Shown piece after piece: positions 54,056-62,761 of a DNA stretch of 64,000 nt (the stretch's first letter is position 1; each line of letters opens with the position of its first letter). Location of the stretch: positions 1 to 64,000 of the forward strand of contig JAOPXK010000029.1 in the NCBI GenBank assembly GCA_025965195.1. Direction: 5' to 3'. The position numbers and the translations under genes are program-made. Origin of the DNA: Marmoricola sp. (GTDB lineage: Bacteria; Actinomycetota; Actinomycetes; Propionibacteriales; Nocardioidaceae). The notes under the pieces were generated by a model that was given only the letters and a program-made list of their open reading frames with translations, was not told where the DNA came from and ran no database searches.

Positions 54056-55096
54056 TCAGCCTGCGTTGTTGTAGTCGTCAATCAGCTTCTGGCCGTTGGG
54101 GCCGGCGGTCTTCAGCCAGTCGGTGGTCATGAACGCGAGGTCCGTCTTCCACGTCTCGGCCTCGGCGCCCTCGACGTTGTAGACGGTTGCCCCATCCGCC
54201 TTCGCCTGGTCTTCGTACTTCGTGTAGTCCGGCGTGATGGCTGCGAACTCGTCCTTCTCGGTGGCCTTGACCGCGTCGGTGATCGTGGTCCGCTGCGCGT
54301 CGGTCAGGCCGTTCCACCACTTCAGGTTGGCCATCATCGGGTAGATCGCGATGCTGTTCCTGACGCTGGTGATGTTCTTGGCGACCTCGTCCCACTTGCG
54401 GGAGACGATCGAGTCGATACCGGACGTGGCGCCGTCGATCTGACCGCGCTGCAGGCCCGTGTAGACGTCTGCCGAGTCCATCTCGATGCCCTGGGCTCCG
54501 AAGTGGTCGTACATGTCACCGGAGATCGCATCGTTGGCCCGCAACCGCAGGCCCTTGAGATCCTCAGGGGTCTTGACCATGTGCTTGGTGTCGGCGAAGT
54601 CTCCGCCGAACCCGTAGAGAGCCCAGCCCACGATGTGAGCTCCGTGCTTCTCCAGGAGCGCGTTGACGTCGGTGCCGAACTGTCCGTCGACCGCCTTCAA
54701 CGCCTGGTCCGGGTTGTCGATCAGGTAGGGCAGTTCGTCGATGTTCAGCGACGGCTCGACGGAGCTCCACCGGTGCAGGCTGGTCGTACCCATGTCAACG
54801 GATCCGTTGGCGAGCGCGCTCTGCATCTGGTCCTCGGTGAACAGCGATCCGGCGCCGTAGTACTTGACCTTGATCTTGCCGCCGCTCTGGATCTGCTTGA
54901 TCGCAGCCGCCGTCGCGATCGAGGAAGCGTTGGTCTCGGGCAACGTCCCGGCCCACTTGATGGTCAGGCTTCCGCCCGAGCTTCCGCCCGAGCCTCCACC
55001 GCATGCGGCCACGAGAACGACGGGCGCGACTGCGGCCAAGCTGAGGCTGAGACGCCATCTGCGGCCCGGAGACCCCTTGGGAGCGATCATGTTCAT
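54056..55096 (-). CDS. dctP: TRAP transporter substrate-binding lipoprotein DctP
   Basis: This 346-residue lipoprotein has a twin-arginine-containing signal (GRRWRLSLSLAAV) and lipobox VAAC with lipid Cys32, then a DctP fold: IKWAGTLPETNASS, MGTTSLHRWSSVEP, MVKTPEDLKGLRLRAND with the Arg that usually holds a substrate carboxylate, and GLQRGQIDGATSGIDSI. It would capture the organic acid that the mutase pathway uses. Confidence 0.93.
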   Translation of the reverse strand: MNMIAPKGSPGRRWRLSLSLAAVAPVVLVAACGGGSGGSSGGSLTIKWAGTLPETNASSIATAAAIKQIQSGGKIKVKYYGAGSLFTEDQMQSALANGSVDMGTTSLHRWSSVEPSLNIDELPYLIDNPDQALKAVDGQFGTDVNALLEKHGAHIVGWALYGFGGDFADTKHMVKTPEDLKGLRLRANDAISGDMYDHFGAQGIEMDSADVYTGLQRGQIDGATSGIDSIVSRKWDEVAKNITSVRNSIAIYPMMANLKWWNGLTDAQRTTITDAVKATEKDEFAAITPDYTKYEDQAKADGATVYNVEGAEAETWKTDLAFMTTDWLKTAGPNGQKLIDDYNNAG

Positions 55097-55185
55097 GCCT
55101 TTCAGGAGCAGTTAGTGAGAAGAGTTGGAAGTCGAGGAATCCGAGATGGTGCCGCCTGACTGGACTGCGGTGGGTCGACCTGCTC

Positions 55186-55950
55186 CTAGGGCATGATGAT
55201 TCCGCCGTTCACATGGAGGGTCTGCCCGGTGACGTACTCCGCGTCGAGCAGGTAGGTGCAGGCGCGGGCAATGTCCTCACTGCGGCCGAGCCTGCGGAGC
55301 GGGATCTTGTCGAGGCGGGAGTCGGCCTCCCAGTTCGGGTACCACTCCTTGGGTCGCGACGTGTCGATGAATGACGGCACGACCAGGTTGACCCGGATGT
55401 TGTCCGGTCCGAGCTCGAGGGCCAATGACTTGGTGAGACCCATCAAGCCGGCCTTCACCGAGGAACCGTGGATCCGCTTGGCCATCCCGACGTGACCGTC
55501 ACGGCCGCCGATGTTGATCACCAGGCCGGCACCGTTCTGGATCATTCCCGGCACCACTGCCTGGGTCAGCACGAAGGGTCCGGTGAGTCCGACGCCGATC
55601 ACCCAGTTCCATTCCTCCAGTGAGGTCTCGAGGAACGGGGTGTGCGGTCGGACCGCCGCGTTGTTGACGAGGACGTCGACCGGGCCAAGCTCCTTCTCAA
55701 CGAGGCGTGCGGCGTCCACCGCCTCCTCGGGTACGCCGACGTCGGCCTGTACATACATGGCCCGGCCACCCATCGCTTCGATCTCGCGGACCACTGCCTC
55801 GCCCTCGGTCCGGTTCGAGCGGCTGTTGACTGCGACGGCCAGTCCGACGCGAGCAAAGTCGAGAGCGATCGCACGGCCGATGTTGCGGCCGGCGCCGGTC
55901 ACCAGCGCAACGCGCTTCTCCGGCTGGGACGAGAGGTTTTCGCTCTCCAT
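55186..55950 (-). CDS. SDR-fold protein lacking the canonical Ser/Tyr
   Basis: This 254-residue protein has the Rossmann motif TGAGRNIGRA and NNAAVRPH, but the catalytic region reads INIGGRDGH and IHGSSVKAG. Thus the usual Ser is Gly and the residue four before Lys is Gly rather than Tyr; only Lys and perhaps the nearby His are kept. It is the first gene of the minus-strand operon. ATG at 55950 is preferred to TTG at 55962, where GGAG touches the start. Confidence 0.88.
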   Translation of the reverse strand: MESENLSSQPEKRVALVTGAGRNIGRAIALDFARVGLAVAVNSRSNRTEGEAVVREIEAMGGRAMYVQADVGVPEEAVDAARLVEKELGPVDVLVNNAAVRPHTPFLETSLEEWNWVIGVGLTGPFVLTQAVVPGMIQNGAGLVINIGGRDGHVGMAKRIHGSSVKAGLMGLTKSLALELGPDNIRVNLVVPSFIDTSRPKEWYPNWEADSRLDKIPLRRLGRSEDIARACTYLLDAEYVTGQTLHVNGGIIMP

Positions 55951-55988
55951 CGTGTTGATCAACTCCTTGGCTCAGCCCTCGGGCTGCG

Positions 55989-56042
55989 TTGTCCGGACGA
56001 TGTCCGGCGAGGTCCAGCGATGTCCCGCGATGTCCCGCGAAC
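55989..56042. repeat. 10-base-period tandem repeat in divergent control region
   Basis: Consecutive 10-base units read TTGTCCGGAC, GATGTCCGGC, GAGGTCCAGC, GATGTCCCGC and GATGTCCCGC. Every unit shares GTCC at the same helical face. It lies 40 bases upstream of the SDR start. Confidence 0.8.
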
Positions 56043-56151
56043 GTCGTGGTCCCTTGCAGGACTGGACGTCTTGGCTCATCGGATGTCGGCGAGAGGTTCG
56101 CGGATTCGCGCTTCGGCTCTCGATGAGAGCAACCTTGTGCGACATTCGAAT

Positions 56152-56169
56152 CCTTGTCAAGAGACAAGG
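56152..56169. promoter_or_regulatory. Perfect palindrome, TetR-type operator candidate
   Basis: CCTTGTC and GACAAGG are separated by AAGA, giving a perfect 7-base inverted repeat in the divergent promoter region. The size and symmetry fit a TetR-dimer operator, and a TetR gene lies at 58646. A related half-site (ACCTTGTGC) is 20 bases upstream. Confidence 0.5.
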
Positions 56170-56349
56170 CACATGATTCTTGAGTAGATGTTCACGACCC
56201 GCGTCAAATCGCTCGAAGGTCTGGTTCCCGCGTAAATACGGCGATATCGCGATGCGGGCGGTGTTAGCCGAGTCACTTTCGAGATTCGCCGGAAGAATCC
56301 TTGGCAACCATCCTTGCTACTCAACAAGTTTTGTGGCTACTCTCTGCCC

Positions 56350-57489
56350 GTGAGATTCGAACCAACCGAGTTGACGCCCCAGGAGCTTGAGCTCCAGCGT
56401 GGGGCGCGGGCATTTCTGCGCGATGCGCTGCCCCAAGGCAGCTACGAGCCCGGGCTCGGGATGGACTCGGGCAGGGACGCCGCGTTCTCCCAACAGCTCG
56501 CCAAGTACGGCTGGATCGGCGTCGCCATCCCGACTGAGTACGGCGGGCGCAACGGCACCGCCGTCGACCGGTTCGTGATCACCGAGGAGCTGCTCCGGTC
56601 GGGAGCACCCGTCACCCACCACTGGGTCGCCGATCGTCAGACCGCGCCGCTGTTGCTCAAGTTCGGCACCGAGGAGCAGAAGCGCCGCTTCCTGCCCGCC
56701 ATCGCCAGCGCCGAGATCTCCTTCTGTATCGGCATGAGCGAGCACGAGGCCGGCAGCGACCTGACTGCCGTCCGAACCAGCGCCACGCGCACCGACGGCG
56801 GCTGGCTGCTCAACGGCACCAAGGTCTGGACCAGCAACGCGATGGACAGCGACTGGTTCGTGATCCTCTGCCGGACCGGCACCGACCCCGACGACCGCCA
56901 CGCCGGCCTCAGCCAGTTCCTCGTCGACCTGCGCACTGAGGGCGTGACACGTTCGCCCATCCCGTTCCTCGATCCGAGCACGCATTTCGCCGAGGTCCTG
57001 CTCGACAACGTGCTGGTGCCCGACGACTGTGTTCTCGGCGTCATCGGGCAGGGCTGGGTCCAGAACACCAACGAGCTCGCCTACGAGCGGGGCGGTCCCG
57101 ACCGCTGGTTGTCGACGTACGGCCTGGTCGAGGCGTTCATCCGCGAATATCCGGAGGAGGCCAAGGCCGAACAGCCGGCACAGGTCATCGGCGAGATCGT
57201 GGCGAAGTACTGGGCGCTGCGGCGGCTCTCGCTCTCGGTCGCCCGAAGCATCGACCGGAAGGAGGCCCCGGCTGCCGAGTCCGCGCTGGTCAAGGAGATG
57301 GGGACCCGCTTCGAGCAGGACGTGATCATCGCGCTCCAGTGCCTGCTGGACGTGGAACCCCGATCCACCTCGGCGTCAGTCTTCGAACGGCTGCTGAGCC
57401 GGGCCATCCTGAGCGGCCCGTCCTTCACCATCCGCGGTGGCACCATCGAGATACTTCGGTCCGTTGCGATGAAGGGTCTGGTCCTATGA
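56350..57489 (+). CDS. Acyl-CoA dehydrogenase, large partner of pair 1
   Basis: This 379-residue flavoprotein has CIGMSEHEAGSDLTAVR, WLLNGTKVWTSNAM and a C-terminus FTIRGGTIEILRSVAMK. The Glu of the YEGT-type motif is replaced by Gly (RGGT), as in heteromeric actinobacterial FadE enzymes. It is coupled to the next gene by ATGA. GTG at 56350 (MRFEPTELTPQE) is favoured over an upstream ATG whose product would carry an unrelated leader. Confidence 0.9.
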   Translation: MRFEPTELTPQELELQRGARAFLRDALPQGSYEPGLGMDSGRDAAFSQQLAKYGWIGVAIPTEYGGRNGTAVDRFVITEELLRSGAPVTHHWVADRQTAPLLLKFGTEEQKRRFLPAIASAEISFCIGMSEHEAGSDLTAVRTSATRTDGGWLLNGTKVWTSNAMDSDWFVILCRTGTDPDDRHAGLSQFLVDLRTEGVTRSPIPFLDPSTHFAEVLLDNVLVPDDCVLGVIGQGWVQNTNELAYERGGPDRWLSTYGLVEAFIREYPEEAKAEQPAQVIGEIVAKYWALRRLSLSVARSIDRKEAPAAESALVKEMGTRFEQDVIIALQCLLDVEPRSTSASVFERLLSRAILSGPSFTIRGGTIEILRSVAMKGLVL

Positions 57490-58580
57490 CGCCGACCCAT
57501 GCGGAACTGAACGAGCTCGAGCAGACGGCGAACACCCTCTTCGTCGACCTGTGCACTCCGGCGTCGGCGGCAGCAGCCGAGACCGACGGCTGGCACCCGC
57601 GCCTGTGGGCGGCGATCGACCAGGCCGGCTTCACCGATGTGTCGGTTCCCGAGGAGCGCGGTGGCGCCGGTGGTACGCCGGCCGAAGCACTGGCGATCCT
57701 GCGAGCGGCAGGAAGATCGGCGGCCGCCGTACCGCTTGCGGAGACCGGGCTGATGGCCGGCCAGCTGCTCACGGCAGCAGGTCTGGATCTTCCCCTCGGC
57801 GTTCGGATCGTGGTTCCTCCGGCCGGCGCCGACGAGCTGGTGCTCGAAGGCGACCAGCTGAGCGGAACGGCAAGAGGGCTCGCCTGGGGCCGGCACGCGA
57901 GCTGGATCGTGGTGCTTCTCCCTCGAGACGGCGAGAACCTGGTGGCAGTGCTGCCCGGGCCTGCGCTCGAGATGACCACTGGCGTCTCTGTCGTGGCTGA
58001 CGTGAACCTTGCCGGTGAGCCACGCGACGACCTGACCTTCGACCACGTCCCGGTCGCCCGGAAGTCCCTCGCGCCTGTCGGAACGGACCCCGGCGCCCTG
58101 CAGCTCCTCGGCGCCGCCGGACGCGCCGCGATGATGGCCGGGGCGCTCAGCTCGATGGCCGATCTCACGCTGCGCTACACCCGCCAGCGGAAGCAGTTCG
58201 GGAAGCCGGTCTCGTCGTTCCAGTCCGTGCAACAGCATCTCGTCACGTTGCACCAGCAGGCGGCGCTCGTGTCCGCAGCGGTCGACGGAATGCTGACCGC
58301 GATCTCCAACGGGCCGGCTCCCTTCGAGATCGCCGCGGCGAAACTGCTCGCGAACCAGGCGGCGGTCGCCGCCACCAGGGCAGCTCATCAGGCACATGGC
58401 GCGATCGGGATGACGCAGGAGTACCAGCTCCATCAGTTCAGCCGTCGGCTCTGGTCGTGGCGCGCGGAGTACGGCAACGACCGCTACTGGTCGAGCCGGC
58501 TCGGGAGCGGCGTCGCCAGTGCAGGTCCGGATGCGCTCTACCCGACGATCACGGCCGGATCAGCGGCGATGACCCCATGA
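57486..58580 (+). CDS. Acyl-CoA dehydrogenase, small partner of pair 1
   Basis: This 364-residue protein has an N-terminal helical domain (DVSVPEERGGAGGTPAEAL), a shortened middle domain and a C-terminal domain with YTRQRKQFGKPVSSFQSVQ and HQAHGAIGMTQEYQLHQFS. It matches the second subunit of heteromeric acyl-CoA dehydrogenases such as the FadE28-FadE29 kind. ATGA overlap with the first subunit supports equal expression. Confidence 0.9.
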   Translation: MTPTHAELNELEQTANTLFVDLCTPASAAAAETDGWHPRLWAAIDQAGFTDVSVPEERGGAGGTPAEALAILRAAGRSAAAVPLAETGLMAGQLLTAAGLDLPLGVRIVVPPAGADELVLEGDQLSGTARGLAWGRHASWIVVLLPRDGENLVAVLPGPALEMTTGVSVVADVNLAGEPRDDLTFDHVPVARKSLAPVGTDPGALQLLGAAGRAAMMAGALSSMADLTLRYTRQRKQFGKPVSSFQSVQQHLVTLHQQAALVSAAVDGMLTAISNGPAPFEIAAAKLLANQAAVAATRAAHQAHGAIGMTQEYQLHQFSRRLWSWRAEYGNDRYWSSRLGSGVASAGPDALYPTITAGSAAMTP

Positions 58581-58645
58581 CGACCAGGGAACCTGTCGGC
58601 ACGCTTCACCCTGTCCACCTCGTGAAGGTGGGCAAGGATGAGGCC

Positions 58646-59443
58646 ATGACCAAACCAGACAAGGCCACCCGCCGAGCCACCGTCGCGCAGATGAAGATGG
58701 TTGACGCTGCCATGGACTTGATCTCCGAGGGCGGCCTTGCCCTGGCGACGCTGGCCCGCGTCGGCGAGCGCGCCGGCTACAGCCGCGGCCTTGCCGACTA
58801 TCACTTCGGTTCGAAGTCAGAACTTGTCGAGCAGGTCGTCCACGTCATCGCGGAGACCTGGACCGGGTCCCTGGTCGAGCGAGGGTTGCCGGCGATGCGC
58901 GGCATTGAGGCCCTGGCAGCTTTGGTCGACACCTACCTCGAACGGCTGAGCGAGGACCCGCGCTACAACCAGGTCCTCTACATTCTCGCGGGCGAGTCCG
59001 TCACGGTCACTCCCGAGATCAGGGCCAAGGTCGCCCGCCATGACGAGTCCTTCCGTCGCCTGATCCGGCGCTGGGTGATCGAGGCCCAGGTCGACGGAGC
59101 GCTGCGGCCGGACGTCGATCCCGTCAAGGCCTCCGTTCTCATCGAAGGCCTCCTCCGAGGGGTGTGCATGCAATGGTTGCTGGCGCCGACGGCCTTCGCG
59201 CCCACCGACATGACGTCGTACATCCTTGACGCGATCGTCGGTGGACTCGGCAGCCCGTCCGGTGTCGTCCAGGCGCTGCGTCGTCGACCGGCACCGGTCC
59301 AGGACCCTGAGGATTCCGCCCGCGACGACTCGGCCATTCGCTCCGACGGCACCAAGGCTCTCGCGAAGGCCGCGCCTCGCCCGAAGACGGCGAGGACCAA
59401 CGGCCAGCCGCCGCCCCGACCTCCCGACAAGCACCAACCGTGA
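58646..59443 (+). CDS. TetR family transcriptional regulator
   Basis: This 265-residue regulator has the helix-turn-helix LATLARVGERAGYSRGLAD with YHFGSKSELV after it, and a C-terminal helical domain for ligand binding. About 40 residues at the end are basic, Pro- and Ala-rich. ATG at 58646 has AAGGA 7 bases upstream. An ATG at 58577 would overlap the preceding stop as ATGA and add 23 residues. It is probably the repressor of the flanking acyl-CoA genes. Confidence 0.9.
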   Translation: MTKPDKATRRATVAQMKMVDAAMDLISEGGLALATLARVGERAGYSRGLADYHFGSKSELVEQVVHVIAETWTGSLVERGLPAMRGIEALAALVDTYLERLSEDPRYNQVLYILAGESVTVTPEIRAKVARHDESFRRLIRRWVIEAQVDGALRPDVDPVKASVLIEGLLRGVCMQWLLAPTAFAPTDMTSYILDAIVGGLGSPSGVVQALRRRPAPVQDPEDSARDDSAIRSDGTKALAKAAPRPKTARTNGQPPPRPPDKHQP

Positions 59444-59519
59444 CGGCACGCCGGGTCCGCCTTCATCCAGCCATCACGGGAACCAGCCACGAGCGGTCCG
59501 TACGCCCTGGCTGCGGCTC

Positions 59520-60782
59520 ATGAGTCGTACCGACCAGGGGGCCTCGCTCCGCTCCTTGATGATCCCCGTGTACGCACCGGGGATTCTCCTGGGCACCGCG
59601 CAGGGCGCGATCATCCCCTTCACTCCGCTGACGGCGACCAGCCTCGGAGCCACGGTTGCCATCGCAGGTCTGATCACGGCAGCACGTGGGCTCGGCACGA
59701 TGGCATTCGACATCCCTGCCGGACGGCTGATGGCTCGTGTCGGCGACCGCCGGGCGATGCTGCTCGGCACGGTCACGATGTTCATCTCTCTCGTCGGCAG
59801 CGCGCTGAGCCCGAACGCACTCGTCTTCGGGCTGTTCACCGTGCTCTACGGCTGCGCCTGGGCGATCTGGATGCTCAGCCGGATGACCTACATCAGTGCG
59901 GTCGTCGCGCCGCTGATGCGGGGCCGCGCCTTGTCCGCGCTCGGAGCGACCTCGAGGGTCGGCGCTCTGGCCGGTCCGCTCGCCGGAGCCCTGATCGCAC
60001 ACGCCATGGGTCTGAGCGATGTCTTCTACCTGGCAGCCGCCCTCACCGTGCTCGGCGGAGCCTGTTTCATGTTTGGCCCGGAGCACGACCTGCGGAGGGG
60101 TGACCAGCACGCGCGGGTGAGCATCAAGTCGGTCGTCTCCGCCTCGCCCAAGACCTTCGCCGTCATCGGCAGCGGGTCCCTGATGGTCAGCGCCATGCGA
60201 GGCAGCCGGCAGATCGTGATCCCCTTGTGGGGAGAGCATGTCGGTCTCAGTCCATCGACCATCGGCGTGATCTTCGGTATCTCCGCAGCGGCCGACCTGC
60301 TCGTGTCGTACCCGGCCGGGGTGCTCTCGGACAGGTGGGACCGCAGGGCAGCAGCCGTGCCGTGCCTGGCCTTGCTCGGGCTCGGGCAGATCGGCCTTCT
60401 GACGACGTCCACCCTGATCGGCGTGACCATTGCCTCCCTGGTCATGGGCATCGGCAACGGGTTCGGCAGCGGCATCGTGATGACGCTGGGCACCGACCTC
60501 GCACCCGAACGCGGCAGGGCCCAGTTCCTCGCGGTGTGGCGACTCGTCAGCGACACGGGCCTGACGGCGGGACCCTTCTTCCTCTCGGCAGTCGCCGCCG
60601 TCCTCAGCTTCACCACCGGGGCTGTCGCCCTGGGCGCGATGGCGGTCGGAGCCGCCGTGATGTTCCAGCGCAGCGAGCTGCTCAAGGGCCCGTCGACCGA
60701 TGCGGTGCCACAGGCGCTCGACCCCGCAACCGCGCCACCCCCGGACACTCCGGTGTCCGAGGAGCCAAGCCTCGAGCACTGA
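59520..60782 (+). CDS. MFS transporter
   Basis: This 420-residue carrier has twelve predicted helices, motif A forms GRLMARVGDRRAMLL and GVLSDRWDRRAAA, and a Pro-rich C-terminal tail (DPATAPPPDTPVSEEP). It lies between the TetR gene and the second dehydrogenase set, so it may export an intermediate or import a substrate. The ATG at 59520 (MSRTDQGASLR) is favoured because upstream in-frame sequence overlaps the TetR gene. Confidence 0.88.
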   Translation: MSRTDQGASLRSLMIPVYAPGILLGTAQGAIIPFTPLTATSLGATVAIAGLITAARGLGTMAFDIPAGRLMARVGDRRAMLLGTVTMFISLVGSALSPNALVFGLFTVLYGCAWAIWMLSRMTYISAVVAPLMRGRALSALGATSRVGALAGPLAGALIAHAMGLSDVFYLAAALTVLGGACFMFGPEHDLRRGDQHARVSIKSVVSASPKTFAVIGSGSLMVSAMRGSRQIVIPLWGEHVGLSPSTIGVIFGISAAADLLVSYPAGVLSDRWDRRAAAVPCLALLGLGQIGLLTTSTLIGVTIASLVMGIGNGFGSGIVMTLGTDLAPERGRAQFLAVWRLVSDTGLTAGPFFLSAVAAVLSFTTGAVALGAMAVGAAVMFQRSELLKGPSTDAVPQALDPATAPPPDTPVSEEPSLEH

Positions 60783-60836
60783 CCACCTCCGGAGCGAGAT
60801 CTCCGGGTTCCACGAAAGAGAGAGGAGTACGCCCCA

Positions 60837-61601
60837 ATGGGTGATGTTTCGTACGAGTTGACCGACACCGTGGCTCTGATCACCGTGTCTTCCCCAGAGG
60901 TCCGCAACGGGCTGACGCCTCCGATGGCTGAGTCGCTGATTGCCATCTGCGATGAGATCAACGCCAACCAGACCGTCACCGCCGCTGTCATCCGAGGCGC
61001 TGACGGCACGTTCTGCTCAGGCGCGGACACGCGCGAGTGGACCGTGATGCTCGACCCCGCCTCCGAGATCGCCTACCAACAGACGACGACCGTGTACGGC
61101 GCGTTCGTCCGCTTCGGCAACCTGCAGGTACCCACCATCGCCGCCGTACGCGGAGCTGCCGTCGGAGCCGGCCTCAACCTCGCGCTGGCCGCAGACGTCC
61201 GGGTCTGCGCCGACAACGCCCGGCTGATCGCAGGTTTCGGCCGCGCCGGAATCCACCCGGGTGGCGGGTTCTTCACGCTCATCGGCCGCACCGGTGCCCG
61301 GGAGTCCGCTGCCGCCCTCGGCCTGTTCAACCAGGAGATGTCCGGCCAGCAGGCAGCGGCCTGTGGCGTGGCCTGGGACTCGGTGCCCGATGGCGAGGTC
61401 GAGGAGAGGGCCCTTGCCCTGGCGCGCGGTGCGACCAGCGACCCCGTTCTCGGCCGAATGACGTTGAAGTCCTTCCGCGAGGAGCTCGGCCCCCCGGCAG
61501 TCAGCTGGCCGGCGGCCCTGGAGATGGAGCGCGGCGCCCAGATGTGGTCACAGCGGAAGCGGGCCGCACTCGCAGCACAGGCCGAGGAGATGTCGTCGTG
61601 A
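60837..61601 (+). CDS. Enoyl-CoA hydratase/isomerase family protein
   Basis: This 254-residue crotonase-fold protein has oxyanion-hole regions FCSGADTRE and RGAAVGAGLNLALAADV. The first Glu position reads GFGRAGI and the second HPGGGF, so the Glu pair of hydratases is absent. GAGGAG lies about 9 bases before the ATG. It is coupled to the next dehydrogenase gene (GTGA). Confidence 0.9.
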   Translation: MGDVSYELTDTVALITVSSPEVRNGLTPPMAESLIAICDEINANQTVTAAVIRGADGTFCSGADTREWTVMLDPASEIAYQQTTTVYGAFVRFGNLQVPTIAAVRGAAVGAGLNLALAADVRVCADNARLIAGFGRAGIHPGGGFFTLIGRTGARESAAALGLFNQEMSGQQAAACGVAWDSVPDGEVEERALALARGATSDPVLGRMTLKSFREELGPPAVSWPAALEMERGAQMWSQRKRAALAAQAEEMSS

Positions 61602-62761
61602 CCACGACAGCGACCGCGCCACTCGTGGCTGCGGACCTGGTCACCGAACTGCGCAAGGAGGTTCGCGCCTTCATCCAGAGCTGGTGGTCCAGGAAGGGCT
61701 TCGCGCCCGGGCTGGGAATGAACGCGACGCACTCACCGGAGTTCTCGCTCGAGCTCGCGCAGCGAGGGTGGGTCGGGATGGCGATCCCCACCCAGTACGG
61801 AGGCCGCGGGTCGACCACCGTCGAGCGCTTCGTGGTGGCCGAGGAACTCCTGGCGGCCGGCGCCCCCGTCGGTGCGCACTGGGTTGCCGAGCGTCAGACG
61901 GCACCTACGCTCCTGGTCTTCGGCACCGAGGCCCAGCGTCAGCTGTTCCTCCCCCGGATTGCAGAAGGCAGGTGCTTCTTCTCGATCGGGCTCTCCGAAC
62001 CCGACTCGGGATCGGACCTGGCCTCGGTGCGCACCACCGCCCGCCGCGTCGATGGCGGCTGGCTGGTGAACGGGACGAAGATCTGGACCAGCGGAGCCCA
62101 TCGCAACCACTTCTTCGTGGTGCTCTGCCGCACGCGGCCCCTGGCCGACGACCGGCACGAGGGCCTCTCCCAGCTCATCGTCGATCTCAAGGCACCGGGT
62201 CTGCGGATCAGCCCGATCAAGCTGCTCAACGGATCGCATCACTTCAACGAGGTCGCCTTCACCGACGTCTTCGTCCCCGACGACATGCTCCTCGGCGAGG
62301 AAGGCAGTGGCTGGACCCAGATCACGTCGGAGCTGGCTCACGAGCGCTCCGGGCCGGATCGCTTCATGAGCACCTATCCGTTGCTGGAACAGCTGCTCCG
62401 CGACCGCGCGACGGACGTCGAACCGGCCTATCTGAACGAGACGGTCGGTCGGCTGACGGCGAGGTACTGGATGATCCGGCAGTTGTCCCTGGCCGTGGCC
62501 CATGCGATCGACCGGGGTGGCTCGACCTCTGTCCAGGCCGCGATCGTGAAGGACCTGGGCACGACCTTCGAGCAGGATGTCGTGGCGTCGATCCAGGCGC
62601 TCCTCGAGCTCGATCCCGACCCGACGGCGGACTCGCTGTTCGAGCGACAGCTCGCGGAGGCGACCCTGATCTCCCCGTCGTACACCATCCGCGGAGGCAC
62701 GACCGAAGTCCTGCGTTCGGTCGCCGCAAAGGCGCTGAGGAGTACCCACCATGTCCGATAA
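61598..62761 (+). CDS. Acyl-CoA dehydrogenase, large partner of pair 2
   Basis: This 387-residue protein is a close paralogue of the dehydrogenase at 56350: SIGLSEPDSGSDLASVR, WLVNGTKIWTSGA and YTIRGGTTEVLRSVAAK. The shared RGGT motif shows the same loss of the usual catalytic Glu. GTG at 61598 overlaps the crotonase stop. The next gene overlaps it by 11 bases. Confidence 0.92.
   Translation: MTTTATAPLVAADLVTELRKEVRAFIQSWWSRKGFAPGLGMNATHSPEFSLELAQRGWVGMAIPTQYGGRGSTTVERFVVAEELLAAGAPVGAHWVAERQTAPTLLVFGTEAQRQLFLPRIAEGRCFFSIGLSEPDSGSDLASVRTTARRVDGGWLVNGTKIWTSGAHRNHFFVVLCRTRPLADDRHEGLSQLIVDLKAPGLRISPIKLLNGSHHFNEVAFTDVFVPDDMLLGEEGSGWTQITSELAHERSGPDRFMSTYPLLEQLLRDRATDVEPAYLNETVGRLTARYWMIRQLSLAVAHAIDRGGSTSVQAAIVKDLGTTFEQDVVASIQALLELDPDPTADSLFERQLAEATLISPSYTIRGGTTEVLRSVAAKALRSTHHVR

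Larger units (their letters stand above)
55951..56349. promoter_or_regulatory. Divergent control region of the catabolic island
   Basis: This gap of about 400 bases separates the mutase/TRAP operon (minus strand) from the first dehydrogenase pair (plus strand). It holds a 10-base-period repeat (55989-56042) and a perfect palindrome (56152-56169). It is richer in A and T between 56090 and 56340 than its flanks. I find no further gene in it. Confidence 0.7.
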
